Made by a program: the position numbers and the translations under genes | Assembly: GCA_004335835.1 (NCBI GenBank) | Contig: RWJK01000626.1 | Span: 1-26,459, forward strand | Origin: Scenedesmus sp. ARA3 | Lineage: Eukaryota > Chlorophyta > Chlorophyceae > Sphaeropleales > Scenedesmaceae | Direction of reading: 5' to 3' | Length of the DNA: 26,459 nucleotides | In this document: positions 10,701 to 19,841 of the stretch, one piece after another | Layout: each line of letters starts with the position of its first letter | Position numbering within the stretch: position 1 is the first letter of the stretch | Notes under the pieces: model-generated | The model's database searches: none | Seen by the model: the letters and a program-made list of their open reading frames with translations, nothing else | What the model was told of the DNA's origin: nothing

Positions 10701-13700
10701 GGCCAGCTGCCCAGGGCACAGCTGCCCACACCCACTTAACATGCATACCTTCATGTGTTTGGGTTGGGGCATAAAACTGATGAAGCATAATACTGCTGGG
10801 ATGCTGTGCATGCGACTGGGCCCACTGTAAAGCCAAGAGGCCACACGGAGGGCTTGATGCATGGCCGCCCCATGTGGGGCACGCACGTTGCGCGCAAACG
10901 TAACGCATGGCACACATGGCTGACGTAACGCATGGCACACATGGCTGATGGCATGTGACGATAAGACGGTACGCGTGTGCACCCAGCAGCGTGCATGTGC
11001 TCAGCTGCTGCTGCGTGCTGCAATACTACACTTCGCGCAGCTGGATCGCCTGCTGCAGGGCACAACCCCTGCCTAAAAACAATGCAAGTCTGCAAAAACT
11101 GAACCACAGCAACAACAAACACATCACGTAGCGTTGCTATTGAAAGTATGGCTGTTGACACAGCTGATGTGCATGTGCCAATGCCACTAAACGCCTGTGC
11201 TTACGCGCCACAACTCCAAAACACGCGCCACAACTCCAAAACACACGGCATGCACCAGCTCATCAAGCTCATCATCACAGCGCCCACATACACAGTTATG
11301 CTTATATTAGAGCTGCAGGAGGCTGTACATACTACTGCAGCAGCAGCAGGTCAGCCGCTGCACACTGCTGGATGCAGCAGTAGCAGCAGCAGCGCCTGCT
11401 GCCTGCACGCCTGCTGCGACTGCTTCTGCCCACCCGCTCTGCCAGCCGGATCATGGCACTGCTCGCACTCTGCTGCCCTGCTGTCCTCAGTCTGTTGAGT
11501 TAGAAGCATGCTAAGCCCATGTCGCTCAATGTAAACTGATCACTGCGCTCAGCTGCTGCAGACTGCATAGGTGGGGCTGGCCCAGTGCACGTGGTGCTCC
11601 TGGTCTGCCTGCACCTCCCAGTCAAGGCTAGATGGCTGTGAGGTGTAAGGCTCGTGCTCGTGGCTGAGTCGCTGCTTGGCCAGCTTGATGCTGTCCTCCC
11701 TGCAGGAAGATACAGGCAGCAGGGGCATTGTGAGCACACCCACATGAGGGCAGGTATCTGAGCCCAATAAACGCGCATCGCAGTGACGTAAGACAACATA
11801 AAGCGTGTCCTACGCGCCGCTGCTGCTGCTGCATATGGAGCCGCTGCTAGTGCAGGCATCCAGAGTGGTGGGCTCACCTGGGGCACACTGTGTGCAGCTC
11901 CTCATGTGCATAGTCCGGCACAAAGTGGCTATTTTCTAGTGAGTTCCTCCGCGTAGTCAAGCGGGCCCGTGTCAGCTCAGTTGACGAGCGTTCGAGAGGC
12001 GGGAGCACCTCGTGGCCCTTGCCCTTGCCGAAGATGCGAGCTGCAATATCTGTTAGCCTCATTGTGCGCTTTCGAGATGCCGCACTCAGGGTTGACGGAA
12101 GCGAAGAGATGCAGTGCAATCAACTGAAGATACGGTGCCGGGTGAATGTATGGAGCATTTGCGCTTGATGTGTTCTAAGCAACGGCTTATGTTGGACGGA
12201 CCAGCAATTGTGAGATGGGGGAGTGTACCGGAGGAGCATCACAGGGCGTTGTCCGTGTCATCAGGGCTTAAAGGCCCGATTCTGCACCACAACGATTTGG
12301 CGTGGTGGAAGCAATCCCCACAACGCACGTTGTGGACCGTGCACAACGATTGCATTTCTGCCGGCATTGTGGAACCGGTTGTCACTTTACCCGGCGAGGT
12401 CCTTGTCAGTCGATCCACAGCTCCACAGCGATCACGCATGGGGGGGACCATGCGTAAACTTTACAACGCTCTTGCTCTCCACAGCAATATTCCACAACGC
12501 TTCCACAACGCGCGGAAATGCAATTCGCTGTGGAAGGCCCTCCACAACGCTTCCACAACGCAGCAGAAACGAGCCTTAAAACTGCTGCGCAATCAAACAA
12601 TACTCTTGATTTATTGATTTTTTTCAATTGATGCATTCCATGGTTGATGTACATTTTGAAGGGCAGCAACCTACACTCTTTCGCTGACCAGCAACAGCAC
12701 AGCAGCAGGAAAGGGCTTCTCCAGTGCATGCACAGCCATGGAGGGTGGTTCGTACTTCCGAGATCAACCTCCTTGGCCCCCTGAAACTGTAACAGGACTT
12801 TGTTGATGAGCCAGCCGACGGCAGTGCTTGCTGCCCCAAGTGTAGTGCCTGTACCACAGGTGGAGTTCGAAGAGTGCAGCCCAGCCACCTAGGCCCTCCA
12901 GCATCTGCAGACCCGTTCAACCCTGCCACTGCTGTAATCAAATGTTATCATGTAATTGTAAGCTATTGGTGTGCTGCCTTCTTGTTCCTGTACTGTGGCT
13001 TATGTTTGGTGGTATATCTGGCCGCCAGACATCTGCGGCTGGCAGCCTGCTGAGCATTGCAAATTCTGTGAGATAAACGGTCGAAACATGGCAATACCCT
13101 GCACTTGACAGGCAGTTCATGACAAGTACTCTTAAAGCATTTCGAGGCACTGGCATGTGTTGATATGCTTGCAGCATTCCCCGTTCATCATCGCCCCTTG
13201 TCATTTGCCCAGCAACAGCTGCTGTTCGGCCACAACTGATATACAGCCGTTATGCTTGCTTCAATCGTCTGCTGATTCCCTGGCTGCAGCTGCTGCCGCT
13301 GAGCTGGCTGTTCATCCGCCTGGCCAGGCGGTACGGCGTCACTTTCACAGACCCCTCGACACTCAAGTCAGTGGGCAAGCTCTTTGCGCCGACAGGTGAG
13401 AGCATGTGGCCACAGTGCTGACTGCATCTTGCATTGGATGCCGCACGTGCTGCTGTTGTTAGTACCAGCCTGAATGACGGCTTGCATCAAGCAGAGTTGG
13501 CAGCCTGGCTGGCAGCTGCTGCAGGTGTCCAGCGCACATATGCACACATGTTGCCAGCACAGGACCCAATGTGTCACCTGCTGGGCTTGCTCCGCCTCAA
13601 CTTTGCATACCTTGCCGGCCCTTGACTGCTGCTGCTGCTGCTGCTGATGCCCTTTTGCTTGCTCTACTGTCATGCCTGGCCCATGCTGCAGGCTACCTGG

Positions 13701-15488
13701 TGCTGCGCACTGCGTCCATCACCTTCACCTACGCCATAGCCACGGGGCTCACAGCACGCGCAGGGCCGGCAGCTGCCGCCTGCCACCAGGTGGGCAGCCG
13801 CAGCTGCGCGCAGCGCCTGCCAGCACGTGCATAGCACCTGCTGCCTTATTGATGCCTTGCAGGTGTCCGCTTGCAACACCTACTGGCTCCAACAGCATGC
13901 ACTCAAACTGTAGTGTGGTGAAGCTGACGTTCGCCTGTGTGCAGGGATGCGCTGTGAATGCGTGTGCAACTTTTGCAGCAACCATCTGGCACTCTCATGG
14001 CCGTGACACCCACCACTCCCACGTCACGTTGTCCCTGCTACTCTCCTTGCAAGCAATGAGGTGTTACTAATCTGTTTTCGCTCTGTCCAATTCTGCTGTC
14101 CGTTGCTGTGTGCCCACATGCATGCTGTCCCCCGCACCACTCCAGGTGTGTGCTTCCAGCTGTGGCTGGCCAGCAGCCTGGTTTTAGGTGCAACCCATCG
14201 CTTCGTCACAATCCGCTGACCGCTGCTCTCTGTATGTCGTTGCCTGCGCCAGGTGTGCTTCCAGCTGTGGCTGGCCAGCAGCCTGCTGGCTGACAGCCTG
14301 GCCGTGGCCTGCCAGACCATGCTGGCGCGCAGCCTGGCGGCACGGGACACAACCACTGCACAAGAGGTGGGGCGCAGGCGAGGCGAAGGCAGGCAGGCAG
14401 GCAGGGATGCAGCAGCCATTGTAGCATGCAGGCAGGCAAGTGTGCAGCAGCCATGGTGCCTGGGCATCATTCTGCGAGCCTTGGGCTGTGCTGGACACCG
14501 CAGGGTGCTGTCAGCAATGTTTAGTATGTGTGCATCAGCAACAGACACCTGCAGTGCGCCTCAGGCGGCGTGCAGCCTGAGCCAGCTGCTGGCAAACTGA
14601 TTTGTGTGATTGTTCCAGCAGAGCAGTTGCAAGCTGCATCGCTGCGAGTGCCAGGCCAGGCTGCGCCCTACGTGAAACCGCTGCCACACCCACATGCAAA
14701 ACAACACAAATTCGTTCTTATACAACAACAAAACACAATCGACCACTGCTGGCCGCAGGTGGTGTCGCGCTGCGTGGGCATGGCTGGCCTGCTGGGCTGC
14801 CTGCTGGCGCTGCTGCTGGCGCTGGGGCGCAGCGCCATCCCTGCAGCATTTACGCAGGATGCTGCTGTGCTGGCGCTGGTGGGTGCGGTGCTGCCGTGGG
14901 TGGTGGCTAGCCAGCCGGTGAACGCGCTGGCCTTCGTGTGGGATGGTGTGCTGTTCGGCGCGGGCGGCTTCAGGTGCGTGGGTGCTGTGGCTTCATGTGT
15001 GGCTGTACAGCTGCAGCTGAAGGCTGTATTGGCATGCTATGGACACGAATAGATGCGGCAGGTGCTGCTGGATCACAGCACGCATGTTTTTATTGCGGAG
15101 CTTCGCGCTGTTTGCAACGCAGCTTCGCAGATTGGTGGCGCTTAAAACGCCATTCAAATGCTTGCGAGTACACAGAACAGCCACAAGCTGCCCCATGCTC
15201 ACATCACACCGCCATGTGCTGCACTCTGCATGCACTCGTCTGCCGTCCTGCTGCAGGTATGCCTCAGTGCAGATGGCGCTGTGCGCGCTGCCTGCAGTGG
15301 TCATCATGAACCTGGGGCCACACGCAGTAGAAGGAGCAGCAGCAGCAGCAGCCAAGCTGCAGTGGGTGTGGCTGGGGCTGTGCCTGGTGATGGGCTTCAG
15401 GGCGGCCAGCATCTGGGCACCATACAGCCTGCGGCTGCCGCCCTTTGCGGTGCTGCGCGCACCAGCAGCGCCAGCCAAGCAGCAGTAG
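7044..15488 (+). CDS. MATE-family transporter, plastid type (FRD3/DTX42-45-like)
   Basis: A multidrug and toxic compound extrusion carrier, predicted to export organic anions or metabolites by H+ or Na+ antiport. Exons: 7044-7288, 7376-7535, 7890-7956, 8222-8526, 8836-8979, 9254-9400, 13290-13395, 13692-13789, 14253-14366, 14759-14973 and 15257-15488. They total 1833 nt (610 aa from the first ATG), and all intron phases agree. The first exon is Ser/Arg-rich (RRAARLHLRPQSRSSSIRR) and looks like a chloroplast transit peptide; alternative starts are at 7083, 7098 and 7134. Family landmarks are DPLNMEIFSIALP, ADPIAGLVDTAYVGRLG, LAGVGVALSVFN, GVYRGLQDTRTPFYATLAAN and QPVNALAFVWDGVLFGAGGF. A long Ser/Ala-rich loop follows TTSSVA in exon 8222-8526, where FRD3-type citrate carriers also have a long loop. 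One intron is 3.9 kb and hosts another gene. Substrate is unknown; family call is firm, first exon less so. Confidence 0.88.
7667..7753 (+). repeat. Perfect (CAG)29 microsatellite in a MATE intron
   Basis: Twenty-nine uninterrupted CAG units between exons 7376-7535 and 7890-7956. It is the longest trinucleotide run in the window. It lies in an intron in my model, although a reading frame runs through it (poly-Gln, poly-Ala or poly-Ser depending on frame). Each unit contains an AG, so it is also a field of possible acceptor dinucleotides. Confidence 0.95.
10899..10948 (+). repeat. 25-bp tandem duplication
   Basis: Two adjacent copies of a 25-bp unit beginning cgtaacgcatggcacacatg, at 10899-10923 and 10924-10948, identical by eye. 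It lies inside the long MATE intron, outside recognised coding sequence. Confidence 0.9.
11203..11242 (+). repeat. 20-bp tandem duplication
   Basis: Two adjacent identical copies of acgcgccacaactccaaaac, at 11203-11222 and 11223-11242. The copies contain CCACAAC, a word that is also enriched at 12287-12561. Confidence 0.9.
11549..12062 (-). CDS. Nested small gene of unknown function (two exons)
   Basis: I do not recognise this protein. Exon 1 is 12062-11878 and exon 2 is 11699-11549; the intron is GT-AG (GTGAGC donor, TTCCTGCAG acceptor). The join is in phase 2 and restores an Arg codon at CP-R-EDSIK. The product is 111 aa. It starts MRLTDIAARIFGKGKGHE and is rich in charged residues, with RARLTTRRNSLE, SHFVPDYAHEELHTVCP and AKQRLSHEHEPYTSQPSSL. 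It has no transmembrane segment or obvious signal peptide. The balanced composition, free of the poly-Ala/Ser/Cys bias of chance frames here, and the clean splice join argue that it is real. It lies antisense inside the MATE intron, so it must have its own promoter, probably in 12063-12600. A longer in-frame N-terminus exists but lacks an ATG. Confidence 0.62.
12287..12561. repeat. Array of CCACAACG motifs upstream of the nested gene
   Basis: CCACAACG occurs at 12287-12294, 12318-12325, 12492-12499, 12503-12510, 12542-12549 and 12553-12560. Near matches are GCACAACG at 12341-12348 and TACAACGC around 12462, and there is an inverted copy CGTTGTGG at 12328-12335. The copies at 12318 and 12328 form a perfect inverted repeat with a 2-nt gap. 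The last four form two identical direct pairs (TCCACAACGC then TTCCACAACG) 50 bp apart. The array lies 225-500 bp upstream of the nested minus-strand ATG, so it may be a promoter element cluster. Subterminal repeats of a DNA transposon are the alternative. Confidence 0.7.
14142..14180 (+). repeat. Echo of MATE exon 14253-14366 5' end plus acceptor
   Basis: The exon opening (CCAG, then gtgtgcttccagctgtggct and ggccagcagcctg) also occurs about 105 bp upstream in the intron. The copy is nearly identical apart from an extra GT after the acceptor. Use of the upstream acceptor (AG 14143-14144) would shift the frame. Confidence 0.88.
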
Positions 15489-16155
15489 CCATTGCCAGCT
15501 ATGCTGCCTACTGCTGTGGCCGTGCATGGCGTGGTGTGGCGGCAATGCCGGCTCAGAACCAGAGCCAACGGTGTGGCTGTGATGGCCTGTGCCGATTGTA
15601 CAGCCACACATGCGGCGCAGACTCCAGGTCACTGATAGCTGAGTTGAACCGTGCTGTCGTCTAGGTGTCCTCTAGTTGAGTTGCACCATGGTTTCTTGAA
15701 CAAAGTTGCTAACCGTCACAGCGCCAAGGATCTGCTGCACACATGCTGTGTGATGGCCTGGTTGTGCCACAAGACAGCGCGCAGCTTCATTTCAACGGTG
15801 CTTCTGCACTTCTGGGGTTCACAGCAGCAGATGCTGCATGTTTGAGGATGCTCCATGCCTCGGCACACCTCCAGTGCATTGGCCACGTTGCTGGCAAGAG
15901 GGGGCTAGACTACGGCGCACTTGCTCCATTGCACAAAGTCTGCCTTGTTCGTTATCATCATGATATCATAGATTGTCATGTGATGTCATAGGTTGGATAT
16001 GCTATGCGGCATGTGCGGCACGGCAGTCGCTGCCAGGGCAATGCCAAATGTACTCACGTTTTGGAGTGTCAGCGTGCTGTTGCTGCTAGACATTTGTCGC
16101 AGCTGTGCACAGCACGATCATGTGCTTGCACACCTGTCATCATTTTGGTGTGTAT

Positions 16156-16182
16156 GTGTGTGGGCTGACTCAGCCCACACAC
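16156..16182. promoter_or_regulatory. Perfect 13-bp-arm palindrome centred on TGACTCA
   Basis: The left arm GTGTGTGGGCTGA (16156-16168), a single C, then the right arm TCAGCCCACACAC (16170-16182) are an exact inverted repeat. The centre is TGACTCA, the classic AP-1/GCN4-type bZIP site. In RNA it would form a hairpin with almost no loop, so a DNA-level role (protein site or cruciform) is more natural than an RNA one. Confidence 0.6.
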
Positions 16183-16559
16183 CCTGTGACAGCTGCTGCA
16201 GGAGCTGCTGATCAGCGTTGATGATCTCATACAGTCGTACCATCACACAACTGCATGCATGGCTGCTTGACAACTGCCATGCTTCACCGTGTGACAGCAC
16301 CTTCACAGATTGGGTATGGCGTATGCCGTCACTAACTCGAGATGTACGTCGCGTACAACGGTTGTTTGGTTGAACAGCACTGCTGAGCTAGCTGTGCAGA
16401 AGCGGCCGCAGTGCAACATCTGGGCTAGCGGCTGCACGTGCATGCTCCATCTTGGTAACACTCCTCACATGCTAATCTGAGGTTCAGCAGCCATGGTGGC
16501 CTTTCGGGGGACCACTTCTTGCCATGTGAGTGCGCATTATAATGCATGATGCTTATGCT

Positions 16560-16564
16560 TGTAA
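16560..16564 (+). terminator. Candidate poly(A) signal TGTAA for the MATE gene
   Basis: TGTAA is the usual chlorophyte poly(A) signal and is the first plus-strand copy I found after the MATE stop. It would imply a 3' UTR of about 1.1 kb, which is long. Confidence 0.35.
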
Positions 16565-16612
16565 TGAATGCAATTCGGCAACTTTCTTTATATAGTGCTG
16601 GGAGAATTCATG

Positions 16613-16617
16613 TTACA
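16613..16617 (-). terminator. Candidate poly(A) signal TGTAA for the IPK gene
   Basis: Minus-strand TGTAA (TTACA on the plus strand), the first I found downstream of the IPK stop. It lies about 50 bp from the facing plus-strand signal. The implied 3' UTR is about 1.26 kb and would contain the insertion-like element at 16654-16849. Confidence 0.3.
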
Positions 16618-16653
16618 GATTCAGAGGTCGCCAGCCAAACACTGTGAACGCCT

Positions 16654-16849
16654 ATCAGACAGCACTGTTCAACTCCCCCGCCTTTTTTTGGTCCGGGCGC
16701 TGGGCACCTCCTGTATAGGGTGTTGTGACGTGTTCTGCTGGTGAGGCACTGCCTCCCGCTCCCGACAATTGGGCTTGCGCAATTGTGCTGTGGTAGCGAG
16801 CCAGTAGGATTCCGTCCCCCCTGGTACCAAAAAAAATCAGACAGCACTG
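16654..16849. mobile_element. Short non-autonomous element candidate (SINE or MITE)
   Basis: An exact 14-bp direct repeat, ATCAGACAGCACTG, occurs at 16654-16667 and 16836-16849 and flanks 168 bp. The insert ends in a run of A abutting the right repeat, as in a retroposed SINE with target-site duplication. It also has inverted ends: TTTTTTTGGT at 16683-16692 and ACCAAAAAAA at 16826-16835, as in a MITE, but the left inverted end sits 15 bp inside the direct repeat. There is no coding content. Confidence 0.5.
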
Positions 16850-17874
16850 AGTGCAGCAACACTGCATGCTGTGGCCTTGGTGCAGCGCAGTCGGCAGCAC
16901 TGTGGTCCAGGCCACTGCACTGCTGGCCACACCGTGTGGTGACCTGAGCAACCTGCTCCAGTGCCGCAGTCAAACACCATCTGCACAGCTGGCCCTCCTG
17001 GCCGGCACCACATGCCAATTGCCTGGCATCGTGCCATGATGACGGCTGCCCACACCTCTGCCAGTCGCTCGTGAACCGCGCAACGCGCTGCATGCTGGCC
17101 AGCCAGGGCTGTGAAGCCGCACGTGGCAGGTGCCAGCAACACTGCTGATCGTTGCATTCCTGCAGGCAGGCAGCAGGCCATGCGATACACAGCGTGTCAG
17201 GAGGGATGTGCCTAGGCAGAGCACGCACAAATACAGTGCCATTCTCTGAAATCTGACAGGCTCGCTGCCATTTCGCGAGTAGCAACGTTGATGACGAAGC
17301 TGCAGCTGGGAGCCCGCGCAGCATGCTGCATCACTGCCCATGATGCAGCCAGCTGCTGGCTGTAGCGGCTGCAGCAGCTGTTGTGCAGTTGGTGTTTGAC
17401 ACAGACCGGCATTTGACCACTTGCTCCAGTCAGGCGCCTGAGACTAACCTAGAGCACACTAATCTGAGCACACTACACAGCCCACCTGCCAGGACAGTGC
17501 TGCTACACACTGCCCCAGCTGCGTTGCTGATCACGTGCAACACAGCTCAGGTGAACAGATGCCTGCAGCAACAGCAGCAGCAGCAGCAGCACAGGCGTGG
17601 TGCAGTGCATCATGGCACCTGTTGCCACGCAAAGGTGTGCAGCTACGGTAGGCATGTAGTAGTGTGCCAACAGCTGCCCATGGACGAGCCTGACAGCAGC
17701 AGCACAGCAGCAGATGTGTGCTGGCAATGCAGGCGCGGCTGTGTCACAGACTGCAACACAGCACGTTGGCTCGGCTGCTGTTCCATCACAGAATGGGGCT
17801 GCCAGCCCTGCCGACATCAGCTGCAGCTTACCGCATGCAGCCCAGTTGTCACCAAGGTGACACCCCCACACAGC

Positions 17875-19415
17875 TCAGACATTGGCTTGATTACCGCCCT
17901 TGCCAGCAGCAGCAGCAGCAGTCAGCCTGATCACTGTGCCCTGCAGCGCCTCTCCGCCTGCTGCTGCGCCGCTGCTGCTGCCCCCGCTGCTTGCCGCAAA
18001 AGAATTCGGCCCGTGCAGCACTGCCGCTGCGCCTGACGCAGTGCCTGCCTGCGCAATGACCACAGGGCAGCCTCCCAGCACCACACCCGCTGCCTCCTCC
18101 ACCTTGGCAGCAATGCCACCAGTGGTGTCATGCGCCGCTGCAGTCAGCTGCACAGCCATGCTCGTTTTACTGCTGCTGCTGCTATCATTTCCAGCTGCAC
18201 TGCTGCCTCCTGCCTCCGGACTAGCTGCTGCTGCTGCTGCTGCCACACTCCAAGAGCCGTCTGCTGCCACCTCTACAGCTGGTATTAGGCGCGCCCCTGG
18301 CTGCTGCGGGGGCTGCGTCAGCAGCCCTGCCACGTCAGCAAGGAACACGCAGTAGGCCGGGCGCAGCGCTGCTGCCAGCGCCCGCAGGATGGCGTCACCA
18401 CTGAGGATGGTCACGCCCAGGGTGGCATCGAATACGCAGTCGCCATGCAGCACAGGCACCTGCTGGGGCAATGCAATGTGCAGTTGATGATGATGATGGC
18501 GGGAGGCATGAGGGTAGGGCAGCAGCGGAGGGCAGCAGCGGCAAGGAAGATGCCGTGAGAGGCAGGCCGGCAGGGTGACACATGCACAGTGCTGAGGATG
18601 AGGCACGGCAGATGCCATGCGCAGCGTGCACGCCCTGCTGTACTGCGGAAGCTGCAGCAGCAGTCGGAGCTTGGATTGGTGCGGTTGCAGCTGCGCGCCG
18701 GGCGCCTGCTGCGCAGGAATATGTGTAGCATGGATGCACAGCAGCACATGGGCTGGTGGTCATCCCCACACTGCTCACCAGGCCGTGCTGCAGAGCAGCC
18801 TGCACTGCGGCGATGCCTGGTGAGGCATCCTGCAGCTGCCTGCCGCTGCAGCTCCAAGTGCCGCAGGGTGACAGGCCCACAGCAGGCACACCCGCATCAA
18901 CCAGCGCTGACACCACTGCATGGTTTAGCTGCGTGACGGAGCGCCGGGTTTCTACAAAGCCCCGGACTGCTGCTGCTGGGTCGTGTCCGCCACGTGCCAC
19001 GCCGTATTGGCTGGCTTGGAAGTGCCCGAATGAGCCGGCACCATGTACCTGCAGGTGGCGTTGCATTTGGCTTGGGAAGCAGGTTGCCGCTGCTGTGTCG
19101 GCGGGTGACAAGCAGCAACCTGCTTCCATTGGTGCACAGGGCTTTTATGCATATAATGACACATACGGTTTCCAATACCTCACCCAAATATGGCTGCCTG
19201 AGTGTGCTCACCAGTACGATCCCGCCTGGTGCTGTGCTGTGGTGCTGCTTGATGCTGCTGCACACCTGCCGCAGCACGTCCTCCTTCAACGTTTCGAACT
19301 TATTTTTCTTGGTGATTGCAGATCCACCGAGTTTGATTATGCAATGGCAGGGAATCGGAGTCGCAGTAGGGGGTGCAGCAGATGTTGACTGTTGCATCTT
19401 CGGCATCTGCTGCAT
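17875..19415 (-). CDS. IPK: Isopentenyl phosphate kinase
   Basis: Phosphorylates isopentenyl (or dimethylallyl) monophosphate to the diphosphate using ATP. Exons: 19415-19212, 19048-18779 and 18459-17875, all joined in phase 0; 352 aa and complete. Landmarks of the amino-acid-kinase fold: IIKLGGSAIT at residues 26-35 (Lys28 in the phosphate-binding glycine motif), then KNKFETLKEDVLRQV. VHGAGSFGHF starts at residue 69, with His77 matching the substrate-binding His of archaeal IPK. Then come TRRSVTQLNHAVV, VPVLHGDCVFD, ILSGDAIL, FLADVAGLLT and HDTTGGIAAKVEEA with the conserved Lys. Two Ala/Ser/Gly-rich inserts enlarge the C-terminal half (about 18290-18160 and 18020-17950), which is why it is longer than the archaeal form of about 260 aa. 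No transit peptide is evident in the 25 residues before the core, which fits a cytosolic enzyme. It is transcribed in the same direction as the isomerase gene upstream of it, with a 426-bp spacer. Confidence 0.93.
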
Positions 19416-19841
19416 ATTTGGAAGATCCCGAGCCTTAGCTACTTGGGTTCACAAGGATGACGTAAAGATCCGGCTTCATCATTTGTGGCGAACGCGCGAA
19501 ATAGTGCTGAGGATGACAGCGACCACTGGATGGTTACACCACCAACCTACACAACCCTAGTAGTTGGTGACCCTTCAACTTCCTGGGAACACTTGCATCA
19601 CGGGGCCCCTGAGTAACGCAATAACCACAACAACGACCAATGCTGGCCGTCCAGGCTTTATGCCATTCAGCGCCCTGCCGTACCTGCCGCCCAAACACGC
19701 GTGCAGCCTTTACCAAAACAGCTCAGGCTCAACCCCATCCCCAGACCAAGGCTAACAACAGAAGAACACCAGGAACATCCGACAAATCAGTGCCATGCTA
19801 GCCCATACTGTACACATGCGCCTGGCAGCAACCGCTGCAAC
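19416..19841 (-). other. Spacer between isomerase and IPK genes, with candidate poly(A) signal
   Basis: No coding exon is visible. A minus-strand TGTAA (TTACA at 19534-19538) lies about 305 bp past the isomerase stop and is a good candidate for its poly(A) signal. The remaining 120 bp or so before the IPK ATG must then hold the IPK promoter or 5' UTR, which is compact. No TATA box stands out. Confidence 0.45.

Larger units (their letters stand above)
9401..13289 (+). other. 3.9-kb MATE intron hosting a nested gene
   Basis: The flanking exons join in phase 0 (AAATVLAQ to LLPLSWLF), and no conserved MATE segment is missing. Contents: unannotated sequence at 9401-10900; short tandem repeats at 10899-10948 and 11203-11242; the minus-strand nested gene at 11549-12062; a CCACAACG-motif array at 12287-12561; and AT-richer sequence with several TGTAA words at 12785-12970. 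The other introns of this gene are about 90-630 bp by my coordinates, so this one is out of scale. Foreign or relocated DNA is a reasonable explanation (inference). Confidence 0.7.
15489..17874. other. Convergent spacer between MATE and IPK genes
   Basis: No credible coding exon is visible. Apparent open frames on the minus strand (for example 16608-17324) are Cys/Ala-rich and lack family motifs. The region holds a 13-bp-arm palindrome, a short insertion-like element and possible facing poly(A) signals near 16560 and 16617 (separate entries). It also has AT-rich sequence at 15950-15990 that includes the 10-bp palindrome ATGATATCAT. Parts are probably the 3' UTRs of the two flanking genes. Confidence 0.5.

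Noticed and set aside
10085..10735. Long minus-strand open frame (216 codons) in the MATE intron, with overlapping plus-strand frames
   Set aside because: Cys/Ala/His-rich composition typical of antisense frames in GC-rich DNA, no family motif, no consistent splice context.
12624..12941. Minus-strand frame upstream of the nested gene as an additional exon
   Set aside because: No donor or acceptor pair links it in frame to the nested gene, and its composition (Cys/Ser-rich) does not match that gene.
16608..17324. Minus-strand open frame of 238 codons in the convergent spacer
   Set aside because: It reads through the insertion-like element, is Cys-rich with no recognisable domain, and several frames are open at once.
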